64,000 bases of DNA from Zhihengliuella sp. (GCF_031178195.1 NZ_JAPSJL010000003.1:310001-374000), one strand, 5' to 3'; shown: positions 50,828 to 60,832, numbered from the stretch's first letter. Notes: generated from the letters alone by a model not told the origin. Numbers and translations: made by a program.

Positions 50828-51703
50828 ATGACTACACAAACTCTGGAAGCACCCGCCGCCCCGAAGCGCGCGCGCCGACGCCCCGGCATGAACTGGTCGC
50901 TCCTGGGACGCCTGGCCGTCCTGCTCGTGGCCGCCGTCCTGACCCTCGGGCCCGTGATGTGGACGCTGTCCACGTCGCTGCGGCCGCCGTCGGAATCCTT
51001 CTCCCTGCCGCCCCGGTTCCTGCCCTGGGACCCGGACTTCACCTCCTACGCCGGGGTGTTCGAGCAGATCGACATGATCCGACTGGTCGTGAACTCGGCG
51101 CTGACCACCGGCCTGATCGCCGCGGGCCAGATGATCACGGCGGCCATGGCCGGCTACGCCTTCGCCCGCATCAAGTTCAAGGGCCGCACGGCGCTCTTCG
51201 GGATCGTCCTGGCCACCATGATGATCCCCGTGCAGGTCACGATCGTCCCGGTCTTCATGATCATCCGCGGCATGGACCTGGCCGACACGCTCCTGGCCCT
51301 GATCATCCCCGCGGTCCCGACGGCCTTCGGCACCTTCCTCATGCGGCAGTACTTCATGGGGATCCCGCTGGAGCTGGCCGAGGCCGCCGAGATCGACGGC
51401 GCCAGCCAGTGGCGGATCTTCCGCTCCATCTATCTGCCGCTGGCCACGCCGGGCATGGCGATCGTCGGAATCCTCGCGTTCAACTACCACTGGAACGAGT
51501 TCTTCCGACCGCTCATCCTGACGATCTCCGAGGGCAACTTCACGCTCCCGCTGGGACTGGTGTCCCTGCAAGGGAACATGGGCACCGGCAGTATCTCCGT
51601 GGTCCTCGCCGGCGTGATCCTGTCCATGATCCCCGCCCTGATCGTCTTCTTCTTCGGGCAGCGCAGCCTCCGCGCCGGTCTCACCGCCGGCATCGGCAAG
51701 TAG
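50828..51703 (+). CDS. Sugar ABC transporter permease (MalG type)
   Basis: This 291-aa protein has six membrane helices and the EAA loop LAEAAEIDGASQWRIFRSIYLP. No ATPase gene is in the operon, so a shared MsiK-like ATPase, as in other actinobacterial sugar ABC systems, is expected to power it. Confidence 0.9.
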   Translation: MTTQTLEAPAAPKRARRRPGMNWSLLGRLAVLLVAAVLTLGPVMWTLSTSLRPPSESFSLPPRFLPWDPDFTSYAGVFEQIDMIRLVVNSALTTGLIAAGQMITAAMAGYAFARIKFKGRTALFGIVLATMMIPVQVTIVPVFMIIRGMDLADTLLALIIPAVPTAFGTFLMRQYFMGIPLELAEAAEIDGASQWRIFRSIYLPLATPGMAIVGILAFNYHWNEFFRPLILTISEGNFTLPLGLVSLQGNMGTGSISVVLAGVILSMIPALIVFFFGQRSLRAGLTAGIGK

Positions 51704-51732
51704 CGCTCCCGCATACCTCGAAAGGACCCTCT

Positions 51733-53190
51733 GTGACTGTCCAGTCCGACAGCCCCGACGCGACCAGCCAGCCGACCACCGGAGGCGGCGTCCACCAGCC
51801 ACAGCCGGCGGGCGAGCGGCCGGCCATCCACCCCCGGCCGCTGGCCGGATGGCTCAACGACCCCAACGGGATCCTCCGCCACGATGGCCGGTACCACGTC
51901 TTCTGCCAGTACAACCCCGACTCCGCCCGGCACAGCAGCATCGCCTGGGCGCACCTGAGCTCGCCGGACCTGCTGTCCTGGCACGAGCACCCGGTCGCCA
52001 TCGCCCCGACCGCCGGAGGAGACGACGCGTTCGGGTGCTGGTCCGGCGTCGGGACCGTCGACGACGGCGTGCCCACCCTCGTGTACACCGGCATCCGTGA
52101 CGGGGGAGGGCCCTCCACGGTCCTCCTCGCGCGCAGCGGCGACGCAGCGCTGGACGCCTGGGCCAAGGACGCTGTGCCGGCGACCGGGATGCCCGAGGGG
52201 GAGCAGTTCACGGACGTCCGGGACCCGTTCCTCTTCACGCTCGACGGGCGCCGCTACGGACTGCAGGGCGCCGGCACGCCCGGAGGCGATCCGGCCGTGC
52301 TCCTCTACGACGCGACCGACCTCGCCGACTGGAAGTACCTGGGCCGCCTGCTGGACACCAGGGATCCGCTCGCTGGCGAGCTCGCGGCGGCCGACATCTG
52401 GGAGTGCCCGCAGCTGTTCCGCTCCGGTGGGAGCTGGGTCCTGCTCCTCTCGCTCTGGCGCTGGGTCGACGGGGCGCACCAGCTGAACTCCGTGGCGTAC
52501 CTGGCTGGGGACCTGGTCACGGGTGAGGAAGGCGTGCCGCTGCGGTTCGCCGTCCGCGCCGGTGGACGGGCCGACACCGGACCCGACTTCTACGCGCCGC
52601 AGGTGCTCGCCGAGACCGACCGCACCCTGGCCTGGGGCTGGTCCTGGGAAGGCCGCGCGGAGGAGTTCGCCGACGCCGACGGGTGGGCCGGTCTGCTGAC
52701 CCTGCCCCGCGAGCTCGGCCTCGACGGTGACGCGCTGGTCATGCGGCCCGCCGCCGAGCTCGAGGGCCTGCGCGGCGAGGCCGTGGAACTGACGGCCGGG
52801 GCCGTCAGCGTGCTGCCGGACCCCGCCGAGGTCGTCGTCGAGCCCGTGACCGGCGACGGCGCGGACGGGACCGCGAGCGCCGACACCGTGAGCGCTGACG
52901 TCGAGCTCCTCCTGGTGGCGGTCGGATCCGACGGCGCCGCCGACTCCGCAGCGGAGGACGACGGCGGCCGCGGGGTGCTCCGGCTCCCCGTCGGCGACGG
53001 GCTGCGGATCTACGTGGACCGGACGATCGTCGAGGTCTTCCGCTCCGGGGCAGCCCCGCACACCCAGCGCTTCTACCCGGCGCCGGGAGAGCAGCTCGCC
53101 CTCAGCCTGCCCGCGGGCGTGCGGGCCTCGGGCTGGGCGCTGGAGCCCATGGGGCTCGAGTACCGTGCGGAGGCCGGCGCGCAGGAGTAG
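51733..53190 (+). CDS. GH32 beta-fructofuranosidase (sucrose/fructan hydrolase)
   Basis: This 485-aa enzyme has all GH32 catalytic motifs: WLNDPNG (40-46, nucleophile D43), RDP (163-165, stabiliser) and WECPQLF (acid/base E224), followed by a C-terminal beta-sandwich. There is no signal peptide, so it acts in the cytoplasm on imported sucrose or short fructosides. The last third has an acidic Ala/Asp-rich insert (about residues 375-415). GTG start with AAAGGA upstream. Confidence 0.92.
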   Translation: MTVQSDSPDATSQPTTGGGVHQPQPAGERPAIHPRPLAGWLNDPNGILRHDGRYHVFCQYNPDSARHSSIAWAHLSSPDLLSWHEHPVAIAPTAGGDDAFGCWSGVGTVDDGVPTLVYTGIRDGGGPSTVLLARSGDAALDAWAKDAVPATGMPEGEQFTDVRDPFLFTLDGRRYGLQGAGTPGGDPAVLLYDATDLADWKYLGRLLDTRDPLAGELAAADIWECPQLFRSGGSWVLLLSLWRWVDGAHQLNSVAYLAGDLVTGEEGVPLRFAVRAGGRADTGPDFYAPQVLAETDRTLAWGWSWEGRAEEFADADGWAGLLTLPRELGLDGDALVMRPAAELEGLRGEAVELTAGAVSVLPDPAEVVVEPVTGDGADGTASADTVSADVELLLVAVGSDGAADSAAEDDGGRGVLRLPVGDGLRIYVDRTIVEVFRSGAAPHTQRFYPAPGEQLALSLPAGVRASGWALEPMGLEYRAEAGAQE

Positions 53191-53236
53191 GAGCACCGGC
53201 TCGGCGGAGACGCCCGAGGAACGCGAAGGACACAGC

Positions 53237-53278
53237 GACACCGGAGGCCGGCGGGGAGACCCGCCGGCCTCCGGTGTC
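53237..53278. terminator. Bidirectional terminator between GH32 and lacI-type genes
   Basis: A perfect 19-bp GC stem (53237-53255 with 53260-53278) with loop GAGA lies between the convergent genes. It would end both transcripts. Confidence 0.85.
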
Positions 53279-53313
53279 GTCTGCCCGCCGCCGTGAGCCG
53301 CCGCGGCGGATTG

Positions 53314-53375
53314 GCGGGGGAGCCGGCGGCCAGGCGTCCGGGAGGCGGGGGAGCCGGCGGTCAGGCGCCCGGGAG
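53314..53375. repeat. Two tandem 31-bp repeats at the 3' end of the lacI-type gene
   Basis: The unit gcgggggagccggcgg-(c/t)-caggcg-(t/c)-ccgggag occurs at 53314-53344 and 53345-53375 with two differences. The second copy covers the last codons and stop of the repressor gene. It is a local duplication, with no evident function. Confidence 0.8.
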
Positions 53376-54410
53376 GCGGGGGCCCGTGGTGCCCCGGACG
53401 ACGAGCCGGCACTGCAGCAGGACGGCCTGCGGGGCCGCACCGGCCGGCACGCTCGGGCCGCCGCCCTCGATCCGGTCGACGACCCGGTTGGCGGCGACCC
53501 GGCCGATTTCCTCGTGCGGCAGCGCCATCGTGGTCAGTCCCGGCACGGTCGCCTCGGCGAGGTGGCGCTGGTCGTCGTACCCCATGATGGACACGTCCCC
53601 GGGGACGGCGAGGCCCGCGGTGCGGGCGGCGAGCAGGGCGCCGGCCGCCACGCGGTCGTTGGCGCAGAAGACCGCGTCCGGCCGGCGGTCGGGACCGGCG
53701 GAGAAGAGCGGCAGGGCCGCGGTGAAGCCGTCGTTGATGTCCCACCCGGCGGGGACCACCTCGCCCGGCGGGAGGCCGGCGGCGGAGAGGGCCTGCTGGA
53801 ACCCGCGGATGCGCAGCGGCCGGGCGTCGACGTCGTCGCCGCCGCCGATCCACGTGATGCGGCGGTGTCCCAGCGAGACCAGGTGCTCGGTGGCCTCGCG
53901 GCCGCCGCGGTACTCGTCCGGCATGATCGCGTCAAGGCTCAGCGGCTCGTCATGGCAGTTCGCCAGGACGGACGGGAGCAGCCGCAGGCCCTCGGGCGCA
54001 CGGAGGGTGCGCAGCGATGTCGTGGCCAGGATCAGCCCGTCCACCCGGCGCCGGCGCAGCTCCTCGATGTAGTGCGAGGTGTCCTCGCCGGGGCCGCCGG
54101 CGTCGGCGATCACGGTGAGGTAGCCGCGGTCGGAGGCCGCCTGCGAGGCGCCGGAGAGCATCCGGCCGGCGAACGGGCTGGAGGCGGCCTCGTCGGTGAC
54201 GAGCCCGATCATCTCGCTGCGCTGACGGCGCAGACCGGCCGCGATCGGGTGCGGCGTGTAGTCCAGCGCGGCGGCCGCGCGGCGGATGCGCTCCTGCGTC
54301 TCCGGGGCGACGTTGCCGTCGGCGGTCCCGTTCATCACCATCGAGACGGCGCTGCGGGACGCGCCGGCCAGCTTGGCGACGTCCTGGGCCGTCGGCCGAC
54401 GTGGGGGCAT
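53361..54410 (-). CDS. LacI-family repressor of the sugar operon
   Basis: This 349-aa regulator has the LacI HTH (TAQDVAKLAGASRSAVSMVMNG, 7-28), the hinge LDYTPHPIAAGLR and a periplasmic-binding-protein-like sensor domain (SEMIGLVTDE ... DAVFCANDRVAAGALLAA). It probably represses the adjacent ABC/GH32 operon through the near-palindrome at 48420-48431. The ATG at 54410 lies 13 nt after the acetyltransferase stop, so the two may share a transcript. Confidence 0.9.
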   Translation of the reverse strand: MPPRRPTAQDVAKLAGASRSAVSMVMNGTADGNVAPETQERIRRAAAALDYTPHPIAAGLRRQRSEMIGLVTDEAASSPFAGRMLSGASQAASDRGYLTVIADAGGPGEDTSHYIEELRRRRVDGLILATTSLRTLRAPEGLRLLPSVLANCHDEPLSLDAIMPDEYRGGREATEHLVSLGHRRITWIGGGDDVDARPLRIRGFQQALSAAGLPPGEVVPAGWDINDGFTAALPLFSAGPDRRPDAVFCANDRVAAGALLAARTAGLAVPGDVSIMGYDDQRHLAEATVPGLTTMALPHEEIGRVAANRVVDRIEGGGPSVPAGAAPQAVLLQCRLVVRGTTGPRLPGA

Positions 54411-54423
54411 GACCGGCTCCGCT

Positions 54424-54888
54424 CTAGGAGAGCTCCATGATGTATTCCTTGACCACGGCGGCCCGCGCGTTGGCGAAGCCCTCCGCCTCGCCGACCACGG
54501 TGAAGCCGCGGCGCTCGAGCACCTTCTGGGATCCGATGTTGTCCGTGACCACGCGGGCACGGACCGGGCGCTGGGTGAACTCCTGCAGGAACGCGTCCAC
54601 GGCCGACGTGGTGACGCCGCGGCCCCAGTAGGCCTTGTCCGTCCAGAAGCTGATCTCCGGGTAGCCCTCGTTCGGGTAGGCCATGACGGAGCCGACGACC
54701 TTGCCGTCGTGCTCGATGGTGCGGACGGTGACCTCCGGGTCGTTCAGGATCGACTCCCAGTGGTGGTTGAACACGCCGCGGTCCGAGGGGTTCTTGGCGG
54801 TGAAGCCCGCCATGATGTTCGCCTCCGGATCCTGCTGGTGCTCGAAAAACCAGTCGAGGTCGGCTGGCTCCACGGGGCGTAGATTCAC
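54424..54888 (-). CDS. GNAT-family acetyltransferase
   Basis: This 154-aa enzyme is of the RimJ/RimL-like GNAT type (LRPVEPADLDWFFEHQQDPEAN at the start; EISFWTDKAYWGRGVTTSAVDAFLQ with the Q/R-x-x-G-x-G/A acetyl-CoA loop; NIGSQKVLERRGF). The GTG at 54888 has AGAGGA upstream. The substrate, an amine or protein N terminus, is unknown. It precedes the repressor gene in the same direction. Confidence 0.82.
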   Translation of the reverse strand: MNLRPVEPADLDWFFEHQQDPEANIMAGFTAKNPSDRGVFNHHWESILNDPEVTVRTIEHDGKVVGSVMAYPNEGYPEISFWTDKAYWGRGVTTSAVDAFLQEFTQRPVRARVVTDNIGSQKVLERRGFTVVGEAEGFANARAAVVKEYIMELS

Positions 54889-54951
54889 GGGGGTTCCTCT
54901 TTCCTGCGTACGACGTCGTTGCCTGGGCGGAAGGCCCACGGCCTCAAAGTC

Positions 54952-55581
54952 CTAGGGTACCCGGGCCGAGACCGCGGCCCAGGCCATCGCGACCAGACGT
55001 GACCTCTGACCGGGCGTGCGTCCGCGCCCGCCCGAGTGCGGCGTCGAGTTCAGCAGCCCGAACGCGGCGTGCGCGCGCTGCCGGGCCGCGGCCGCGTCCT
55101 CCTCCGGGTGCAGCCGCCGCAGCTGCGCGGCCCAGAGTGCCACGTAGTCCCGCTGGAGGCGGCGCACGAGCTGGGAGTCGCCGTCGTCCAGGCTCGCCAG
55201 ATCGCGGTCCTGGACGCGGATGACGTCCCGGTTGTCCAGGGAGAAGTCCGCCTGGAACTCGATCAGGCGCTGCAGGGCGGTCGCCGGACCATCGGCGTCC
55301 TCGACGACGGCGCGCGATCCCTCCAGCAGCGACTCGCTGACGCCGACCAGCAGGGCCGCGAGGACCGCCTGCTTGCCGCGGAAGTACCGGTACACCGCCG
55401 GTCCGCTGACGCCGCACGCGGCGCCGAGGTCCTCGATGGACACGCCGCGGTAGCCGCGCTCGGCGAACAGCCGGGCCGCGGCGGCGAGGTACTCCTGCCG
55501 GCGCTCGTCCCGCGCGGCGTCGCGCGCGGAGGCCGGCCCGCCGTCGTCGGGGTCGACGCGCGCCGTGCGGTCCTCGCTCAT
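54952..55581 (-). CDS. TetR-family regulator
   Basis: This 209-aa regulator has the N-terminal TetR HTH (EYLAAAARLFAERGYRGVSIEDLGAACGVSGPAVYRYF, about residues 30-67) and a helical ligand domain. It is divergent from the acyl-CoA operon, and two GTTA-N8-TAAC palindromes lie between them, so it is the likely repressor of that operon, released by a CoA ester or acid. ATG at 55581 has GGGAGG upstream. Confidence 0.88.
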   Translation of the reverse strand: MSEDRTARVDPDDGGPASARDAARDERRQEYLAAAARLFAERGYRGVSIEDLGAACGVSGPAVYRYFRGKQAVLAALLVGVSESLLEGSRAVVEDADGPATALQRLIEFQADFSLDNRDVIRVQDRDLASLDDGDSQLVRRLQRDYVALWAAQLRRLHPEEDAAAARQRAHAAFGLLNSTPHSGGRGRTPGQRSRLVAMAWAAVSARVP

Positions 55582-55626
55582 CGCGGCCCTCCCGGTCGGA
55601 ATGGGGCGCCTCCTGTAGACACCCCG

Positions 55627-55670
55627 GTTAATCAACACTAACCTGAAGTCGTGAGTTAGCGATCCTTAAC
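55627..55670. promoter_or_regulatory. Two GTTA-N8-TAAC operators between TetR and acyl-CoA genes
   Basis: GTTAATCAACACTAAC (55627-55642) and GTTAGCGATCCTTAAC (55655-55670) share the same dyad, GTTA-N8-TAAC, 28 bp centre to centre, in the 154-bp divergent gap. This is the size and form of TetR-family sites. Confidence 0.75.
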
Positions 55671-55735
55671 GGGGCGCGGATCACACCCGGGGGACCGCCC
55701 GACGGAACAACCACGGAAGGCCGACGGAGACACCG

Positions 55736-57343
55736 ATGGAGAGACTCCACACGCGGATCGACACGGGCTCGGCGCAGCACGCGGCCAACGCCGACGGGCA
55801 GCGCGAGCTCGTCGCGGACCTGCGCGCACGGTTGCGGCGCGCGGCGCTCGGCGGCCCCGAGACGTCGCGCCAGCGCCACGTGGGCCGCGGCAAGCTGCTC
55901 CCGCGGGAGCGCGTGGACCGGCTGCTGGACGAGGGGTCGCCCTTCCTGGAGGTCGCCCCGTTGGCCGCGGAGGGGATGTACGACGGCGAGGTACCGGCGG
56001 CCGGCGTCATCGCCGGCATCGGCCTGGTCCACGGACGCCACGTGATGGTGGTCTGCAACGACGCCACGGTGAAGGGCGGCACGTACCTGCCGATGACCGT
56101 GAAGAAGCACCTGCGGGCGCAGGAGATCGCGCTGGAGAACCGCCTGCCCTGCATCTACCTGGTCGACTCCGGGGGAGCGTTCCTGCCCAAGCAGGACGAG
56201 GTCTTCCCCGACCGCGAGCACTTCGGCCGGATCTTCTACAACCAGGCCCGCATGTCCGCGGCGAAGATCCCGCAGATCGCCTCCGTCATGGGCTCCTGCA
56301 CGGCCGGCGGCGCCTACGTGCCGGCCATGAGCGACGAGACGGTGATCGTCCGGAACCAAGGCACCATCTTCCTCGGCGGGCCCCCGCTGGTGAAGGCGGC
56401 CACGGGCGAGGTCGTCACGGCGGAGGAGCTCGGCGGCGGCGCGCTGCACGCGAAGACCTCCGGCGTCGCCGACCACCTGGCGGAGAACGACGCGCACGCG
56501 CTGCAGATCGTCCGCGACATCGTCGAGACGCTCCCCGCTCCTGCCGGGCCCGCCTGGCCGGTCCGAGCCGGCCGGGACCCCGCCGTCGCACCGGAGGAGC
56601 TCTACGGCGTGGTGCCCGTGGACGTGAACGCGCAGTACGACGTCCGCGAGGTGATCGCCCGGATCGTCGACGCCAGCGAGTTCCACGAGTTCAAGGCCGG
56701 CTACGGGAGCACGCTGGTCACCGGCTTCGCGCACGTGCACGGCCACCCGGTGGGGATCGTCGCGAACAACGGCATCCTCTTCGCCGAGTCGGCGCAGAAG
56801 GGCGCCCACTTCATCGAGCTGTGCGATCAGCGCGGCGTCCCGCTGCTGTTCCTGCAGAACATCTCCGGCTTCATGGTCGGCCGCGACTACGAGGCCGCCG
56901 GCATCGCCAAGCACGGGGCCAAGATGGTCACCGCCGTCGCCACGACCCGCGTGCCGAAGCTGACCGTGGTCATCGGCGGCTCGTTCGGCGCCGGCAACTA
57001 CTCCATGTGCGGCCGCGCCTACTCGCCCCGGTTCCTGTGGATGTGGCCGGGCGCGCGGATCTCCGTCATGGGCGGGAACCAGGCCGCCAACGTGCTCGCG
57101 ACCGTCAAGCGGGACGGGATCGAGTCCCGCGGCGAGACCTGGGACCCCGAGGCCGAGGAGGAGTTCAAGCGCCCCATCCGCGAGCAGTTCGAGTCGCAGG
57201 GCAACCCCTACTACTCGACGGCGCGGCTGTGGGACGACGGCGTGATCGACCCCGCCGACACCCGCCGCGTCGTCGGGCTCGCCCTCGATGTCTGCTCGCG
57301 CACCCCACTGCCCGATACCGGCTTCGGCCTCTTCCGGATGTAG
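55736..57343 (+). CDS. accD1: Acyl-CoA carboxylase beta subunit, methylcrotonyl-CoA type
   Basis: This 535-aa carboxyltransferase has the methylcrotonyl-CoA carboxylase pattern: [52 protein letters not shown] and [17 protein letters not shown]. It transfers CO2 from biotin to 3-methylcrotonyl-CoA in leucine breakdown. First gene of the operon; the alpha subunit gene follows by 8 nt. Confidence 0.9.
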   Translation: MERLHTRIDTGSAQHAANADGQRELVADLRARLRRAALGGPETSRQRHVGRGKLLPRERVDRLLDEGSPFLEVAPLAAEGMYDGEVPAAGVIAGIGLVHGRHVMVVCNDATVKGGTYLPMTVKKHLRAQEIALENRLPCIYLVDSGGAFLPKQDEVFPDREHFGRIFYNQARMSAAKIPQIASVMGSCTAGGAYVPAMSDETVIVRNQGTIFLGGPPLVKAATGEVVTAEELGGGALHAKTSGVADHLAENDAHALQIVRDIVETLPAPAGPAWPVRAGRDPAVAPEELYGVVPVDVNAQYDVREVIARIVDASEFHEFKAGYGSTLVTGFAHVHGHPVGIVANNGILFAESAQKGAHFIELCDQRGVPLLFLQNISGFMVGRDYEAAGIAKHGAKMVTAVATTRVPKLTVVIGGSFGAGNYSMCGRAYSPRFLWMWPGARISVMGGNQAANVLATVKRDGIESRGETWDPEAEEEFKRPIREQFESQGNPYYSTARLWDDGVIDPADTRRVVGLALDVCSRTPLPDTGFGLFRM

Positions 57344-57351
57344 GCGGCACC

Positions 57352-59559
57352 ATGACCCACGACTTCCCCTTCACCACCGTCCTCATCGCCAACCGCGGCG
57401 AGATCGCCGTCCGCATCGCCCGCAGCGTCCAGCGGATGGGCCTGCGCGCCGCGGCGGTCTACGCCCCGCAGGACGCGGACGCCCTGCACGTCCGCGTCGC
57501 CGACGTCGCCGTCCGGCTCCCCGGTACGCGGGGGAGCACGGACAGACGGGCGACGGCGGCGACCACCTACCTGGACATCGGCGAGATCCTGCGCGCCTGC
57601 CGGGAGACGGGGGCCGAGGCCGTCCACCCCGGCTACGGCTTCCTCTCCGAGAACGTCGAGTTCGCCCGCGCCCTGGAGGAGGAGGGGATCGCGTTCATCG
57701 GCCCGCCCAGCTCGGCGATCAATCTGATGGGCGACAAGATCCGGTCCAAGAACCACGTGGCCGGCCACGGCGTCCCCGTGGTCCCCGGCGTCAGCGACCC
57801 CGGACTGGACGACGCCGCCCTGATCGAGGCGGCGGACCGGGTCGGCTTCCCCCTGCTCATCAAGCCGTCCGCCGGCGGGGGCGGCAAGGGCATGTTCGCC
57901 GTCCGGAGCGCCGAGGAGCTCCCCGCCGCGCTCGCCTCGGCACGGCGCACGGCCGCCGGCGCGTTCGGCGACGACACGCTGCTGCTCGAGCGGCTCGTCA
58001 CCCGGCCGCGGCACATCGAGGTCCAGGTCCTCGCCGACGGCCACGGCCGCACCGTCCACCTCGGCGAGCGGGAGTGCTCGCTGCAGCGTCGGCACCAGAA
58101 AGTCGTCGAGGAGGCGCCCGCGCCGCTGCTCGCCGGGCTGGGCGCCGACGGCGAGCGCATCCGCGCCGAGCTCGGCGCCGCCGCCGTCCGGGCTGCCGAG
58201 TCGGTCGGCTACATCGGCGCCGGCACCGTCGAGTTCCTCGTCTCCGACGACGCACCGGGCGAGTTCTTCTTCATGGAGATGAACACGCGGCTGCAGGTCG
58301 AGCACCCGGTCACCGAGGAGGTGGTCCGGATCGCCGGCGGAGGGGGCGGCGCCGGCGGTGAGGAGAGGCCGATCGACCTGGTCGAATGGCAGGTGCGGAT
58401 CGCGGCGGGGGAGCGGCTCCCGTTCGTCCAGGACGACGTCGTACTGCGCGGCCACGCGATCGAGGCGCGCATCTACGCCGAGGACCCCGCCGAGGGATTC
58501 CTGCCCTCCAGCGGCGAGGCCTTCCGGGTGGAGCTGCCGGGCGGCGACGGCGTGCGGGTGGACTCGGCGATCGAGGGCTCCGGCACGGTCGGCTCCGAGT
58601 TCGACCCCCTGATCGCCAAGGTGATCGCCCACGGGCCCACCCGGGACGAGGCGCTCGAGCGGCTGCAGCGGGCCCTCGCCGCCACGACGATCGTGGGCGT
58701 GCGAACCAACGTGGCCTTCCTGCGCGCGCTGCTCGCCCATCCCGAGGTGGCCGCCGGCCGCCTGGATACCAACCTGATCGGGCGGTGGACCGAGGAGCAG
58801 GGCGGGCGCTTCGTGCCGGAGCGGCCGACCCGGCAGGACCTCGTATTCGCTGTGCGCGGCCAGCAGGCCTGGGAGAGGGAGTTTCAGCCGGCTGCGGGGT
58901 CCACCGGCGGTCCGATCGGCGGGCCTGGACAGGGTCCCTGGCAGCTGCTGGACGGCTGGCGCCTCGGCGAGCCGGCCCGCCCGACGTACTGGCTGGACGT
59001 CGACGGCGAGACCGTCGAGGTGGTGCCCGAAGCGAACGATTCCGACGACGCCGGCGACCCGGTTACCGCGGCCGACCGGGGCGATGCGGTCGACCCGGAC
59101 GGCGGACGCGTCCTCGACTCCTTCGGCGACTTCGCCGCGACGGATCCGGTCTCCGGCGCGCGCGTCCTCCGCGACCCCGCGGGCGGGATGTGGCTGGTCC
59201 GCGCGGGGACGACGAACCGGCTCCGGCTCCTGGACCGGCGCGAGGTCCTCCACCGCCAGCTGGCGGTGCTCGAGCGGGAGGAGGCCGGCGGCGAGCCGAA
59301 CGTGACGGCGCCCATGCCGGGCGCCGTCGTCGCCCTGGACGTCGAGTCCGGCGCGCACGTGGCGGCCGGGGACCGGATCGGCGCCGTGGAGGCGATGAAG
59401 ATGGAGCACCCGCTGCACGCCTGGATCTCCGGCACCGTCACACTGCACGTCCGCCTCGGCGAGCAGGTCGGCAAGGACCAGGTGATCGCCGTCGTGCACG
59501 CCGACCCCCGGCCCGATGCCGGATCGGACTCGACCCCACCCGGGTCCAACGAAAGCTGA
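57352..59559 (+). CDS. accA1: Acyl-CoA carboxylase alpha subunit (biotin carboxylase + BCCP)
   Basis: This 735-aa protein has the biotin carboxylase domain (VLIANRGEIAVRIARS, KPSAGGGGKGM, HIEVQVLADGHG, MEMNTRLQVEHPVTEE) and a C-terminal biotinyl domain (EAMKMEH, biotinylated K683). A Gly-rich insert (about 324-338) sits where most homologues have a tight turn. It carboxylates biotin for the accD1 product. Confidence 0.92.
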   Translation: MTHDFPFTTVLIANRGEIAVRIARSVQRMGLRAAAVYAPQDADALHVRVADVAVRLPGTRGSTDRRATAATTYLDIGEILRACRETGAEAVHPGYGFLSENVEFARALEEEGIAFIGPPSSAINLMGDKIRSKNHVAGHGVPVVPGVSDPGLDDAALIEAADRVGFPLLIKPSAGGGGKGMFAVRSAEELPAALASARRTAAGAFGDDTLLLERLVTRPRHIEVQVLADGHGRTVHLGERECSLQRRHQKVVEEAPAPLLAGLGADGERIRAELGAAAVRAAESVGYIGAGTVEFLVSDDAPGEFFFMEMNTRLQVEHPVTEEVVRIAGGGGGAGGEERPIDLVEWQVRIAAGERLPFVQDDVVLRGHAIEARIYAEDPAEGFLPSSGEAFRVELPGGDGVRVDSAIEGSGTVGSEFDPLIAKVIAHGPTRDEALERLQRALAATTIVGVRTNVAFLRALLAHPEVAAGRLDTNLIGRWTEEQGGRFVPERPTRQDLVFAVRGQQAWEREFQPAAGSTGGPIGGPGQGPWQLLDGWRLGEPARPTYWLDVDGETVEVVPEANDSDDAGDPVTAADRGDAVDPDGGRVLDSFGDFAATDPVSGARVLRDPAGGMWLVRAGTTNRLRLLDRREVLHRQLAVLEREEAGGEPNVTAPMPGAVVALDVESGAHVAAGDRIGAVEAMKMEHPLHAWISGTVTLHVRLGEQVGKDQVIAVVHADPRPDAGSDSTPPGSNES

Positions 59560-59660
59560 CATCCACGAAACCTGACCTCAACGAAGCCTGCCCAGCGACC
59601 CCCGGCCCGGGGAGAACCGGGCGCCCCGCGACATCCGCACCAGTGGCGAAGGAGCCTCAC

Positions 59661-60824
59661 ATGCCGAACTTCGAACTCGAGGACGAGTACCAGGATCTCG
59701 TCGACACCGTCCGCGCCTTCGCCGACGAGGTGATCGCGCCCGTCTCAGCGCAGCACGACGAGGAGCACAGCTTCCCCTACGAGATCGTCGCCCAGATGGG
59801 CGAGATGGGCCTGTTCGGCCTGCCGTTCCCCGAGGAGTACGGGGGCATGGGCGGCGACTACTTCGCGCTCGCGCTGGCGCTGGAGGAGATCGCCCGGGTG
59901 GACCAGTCCGTCGCGATCACGCTGGAGGCCGGCGTCTCGCTCGGGGCCATGCCGGTCTACCGGTTCGGCACCGAGGAGCAGAAGCAGAAGTGGCTGCCGG
60001 CGCTGGCCGCCGGCGAGAGGCTCGCGGGCTTCGGCCTGACGGAGTCGGAGGCGGGATCCGACGCCGGCGGCACCCGGACCAAGGCGGAGCTGGTCGACGG
60101 CGAGTGGGTCATCAACGGCACCAAGGAGTTCATCACCAACTCCGGCACCGACATCACCCAGCACGTGACGGTGACGGCCGTGACGGGGACCAGCGAGCAC
60201 GAGGACGGGAACGTCAAGAAGGAGATCTCCACGATCATCGTTCCCTCCGGTACGCCCGGATTCACCGCCGAGGCGGCCTACAGCAAGGTCGGCTGGAACG
60301 CCTCGGACACGCACCCCCTGACCCTGAAGAACGTCCGCGTGCCCGAGGAGAACCTGCTCGGCGTCCGCGGCCGCGGCTACGCCAACTTCCTCTCGATCCT
60401 GGACGAGGGGCGGATCGCCATCGCCGCGCTCGCCACCGGCGCCGCCCAGGGCTGCGTCGAGGAGTCCGTGCGCTACGCCAAGGAGCGCCACCAGTTCGGG
60501 AAGAACATCGGCTCCTACCAAGCCATCCAGTTCAAGATCGCCCGCATGCAGGCCCGCGCCCACACCGCCCGGCTCGCCTACTACAAGGCGGCCTCCAAGA
60601 TGCTGGCGGGCCAGCCGTTCAAGTCGGAGGCCGCGATCGCCAAGATGGTCGCCGGCGAGGCCGCGATGGACAATGCCCGGGATGCCACCCAGGTGTTCGG
60701 CGGCTACGGTTTCATGAACGAGTTCAGGGTCTCGCGGCACTACCGCGACTCGAAGATCCTCGAGGTCGGCGAGGGCACCACCGAGGTGCAGCTGATGCTC
60801 ATCGCCCGCGAACTGGGACTGTAG
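59661..60824 (+). CDS. Acyl-CoA dehydrogenase (isovaleryl-type pathway)
   Basis: This 387-aa FAD enzyme shows [46 protein letters not shown] and [10 protein letters not shown] (catalytic Glu, E371). The base is in the usual C-terminal position, unlike human isovaleryl-CoA dehydrogenase. From its neighbours it should oxidise isovaleryl-CoA to 3-methylcrotonyl-CoA. The 101-nt gap before it and GAAGGAG suggest possible separate control. It corresponds in position to M. tuberculosis fadE19. Confidence 0.88.
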   Translation: MPNFELEDEYQDLVDTVRAFADEVIAPVSAQHDEEHSFPYEIVAQMGEMGLFGLPFPEEYGGMGGDYFALALALEEIARVDQSVAITLEAGVSLGAMPVYRFGTEEQKQKWLPALAAGERLAGFGLTESEAGSDAGGTRTKAELVDGEWVINGTKEFITNSGTDITQHVTVTAVTGTSEHEDGNVKKEISTIIVPSGTPGFTAEAAYSKVGWNASDTHPLTLKNVRVPEENLLGVRGRGYANFLSILDEGRIAIAALATGAAQGCVEESVRYAKERHQFGKNIGSYQAIQFKIARMQARAHTARLAYYKAASKMLAGQPFKSEAAIAKMVAGEAAMDNARDATQVFGGYGFMNEFRVSRHYRDSKILEVGEGTTEVQLMLIARELGL

Positions 60825-60832
60825 GAGGACGG

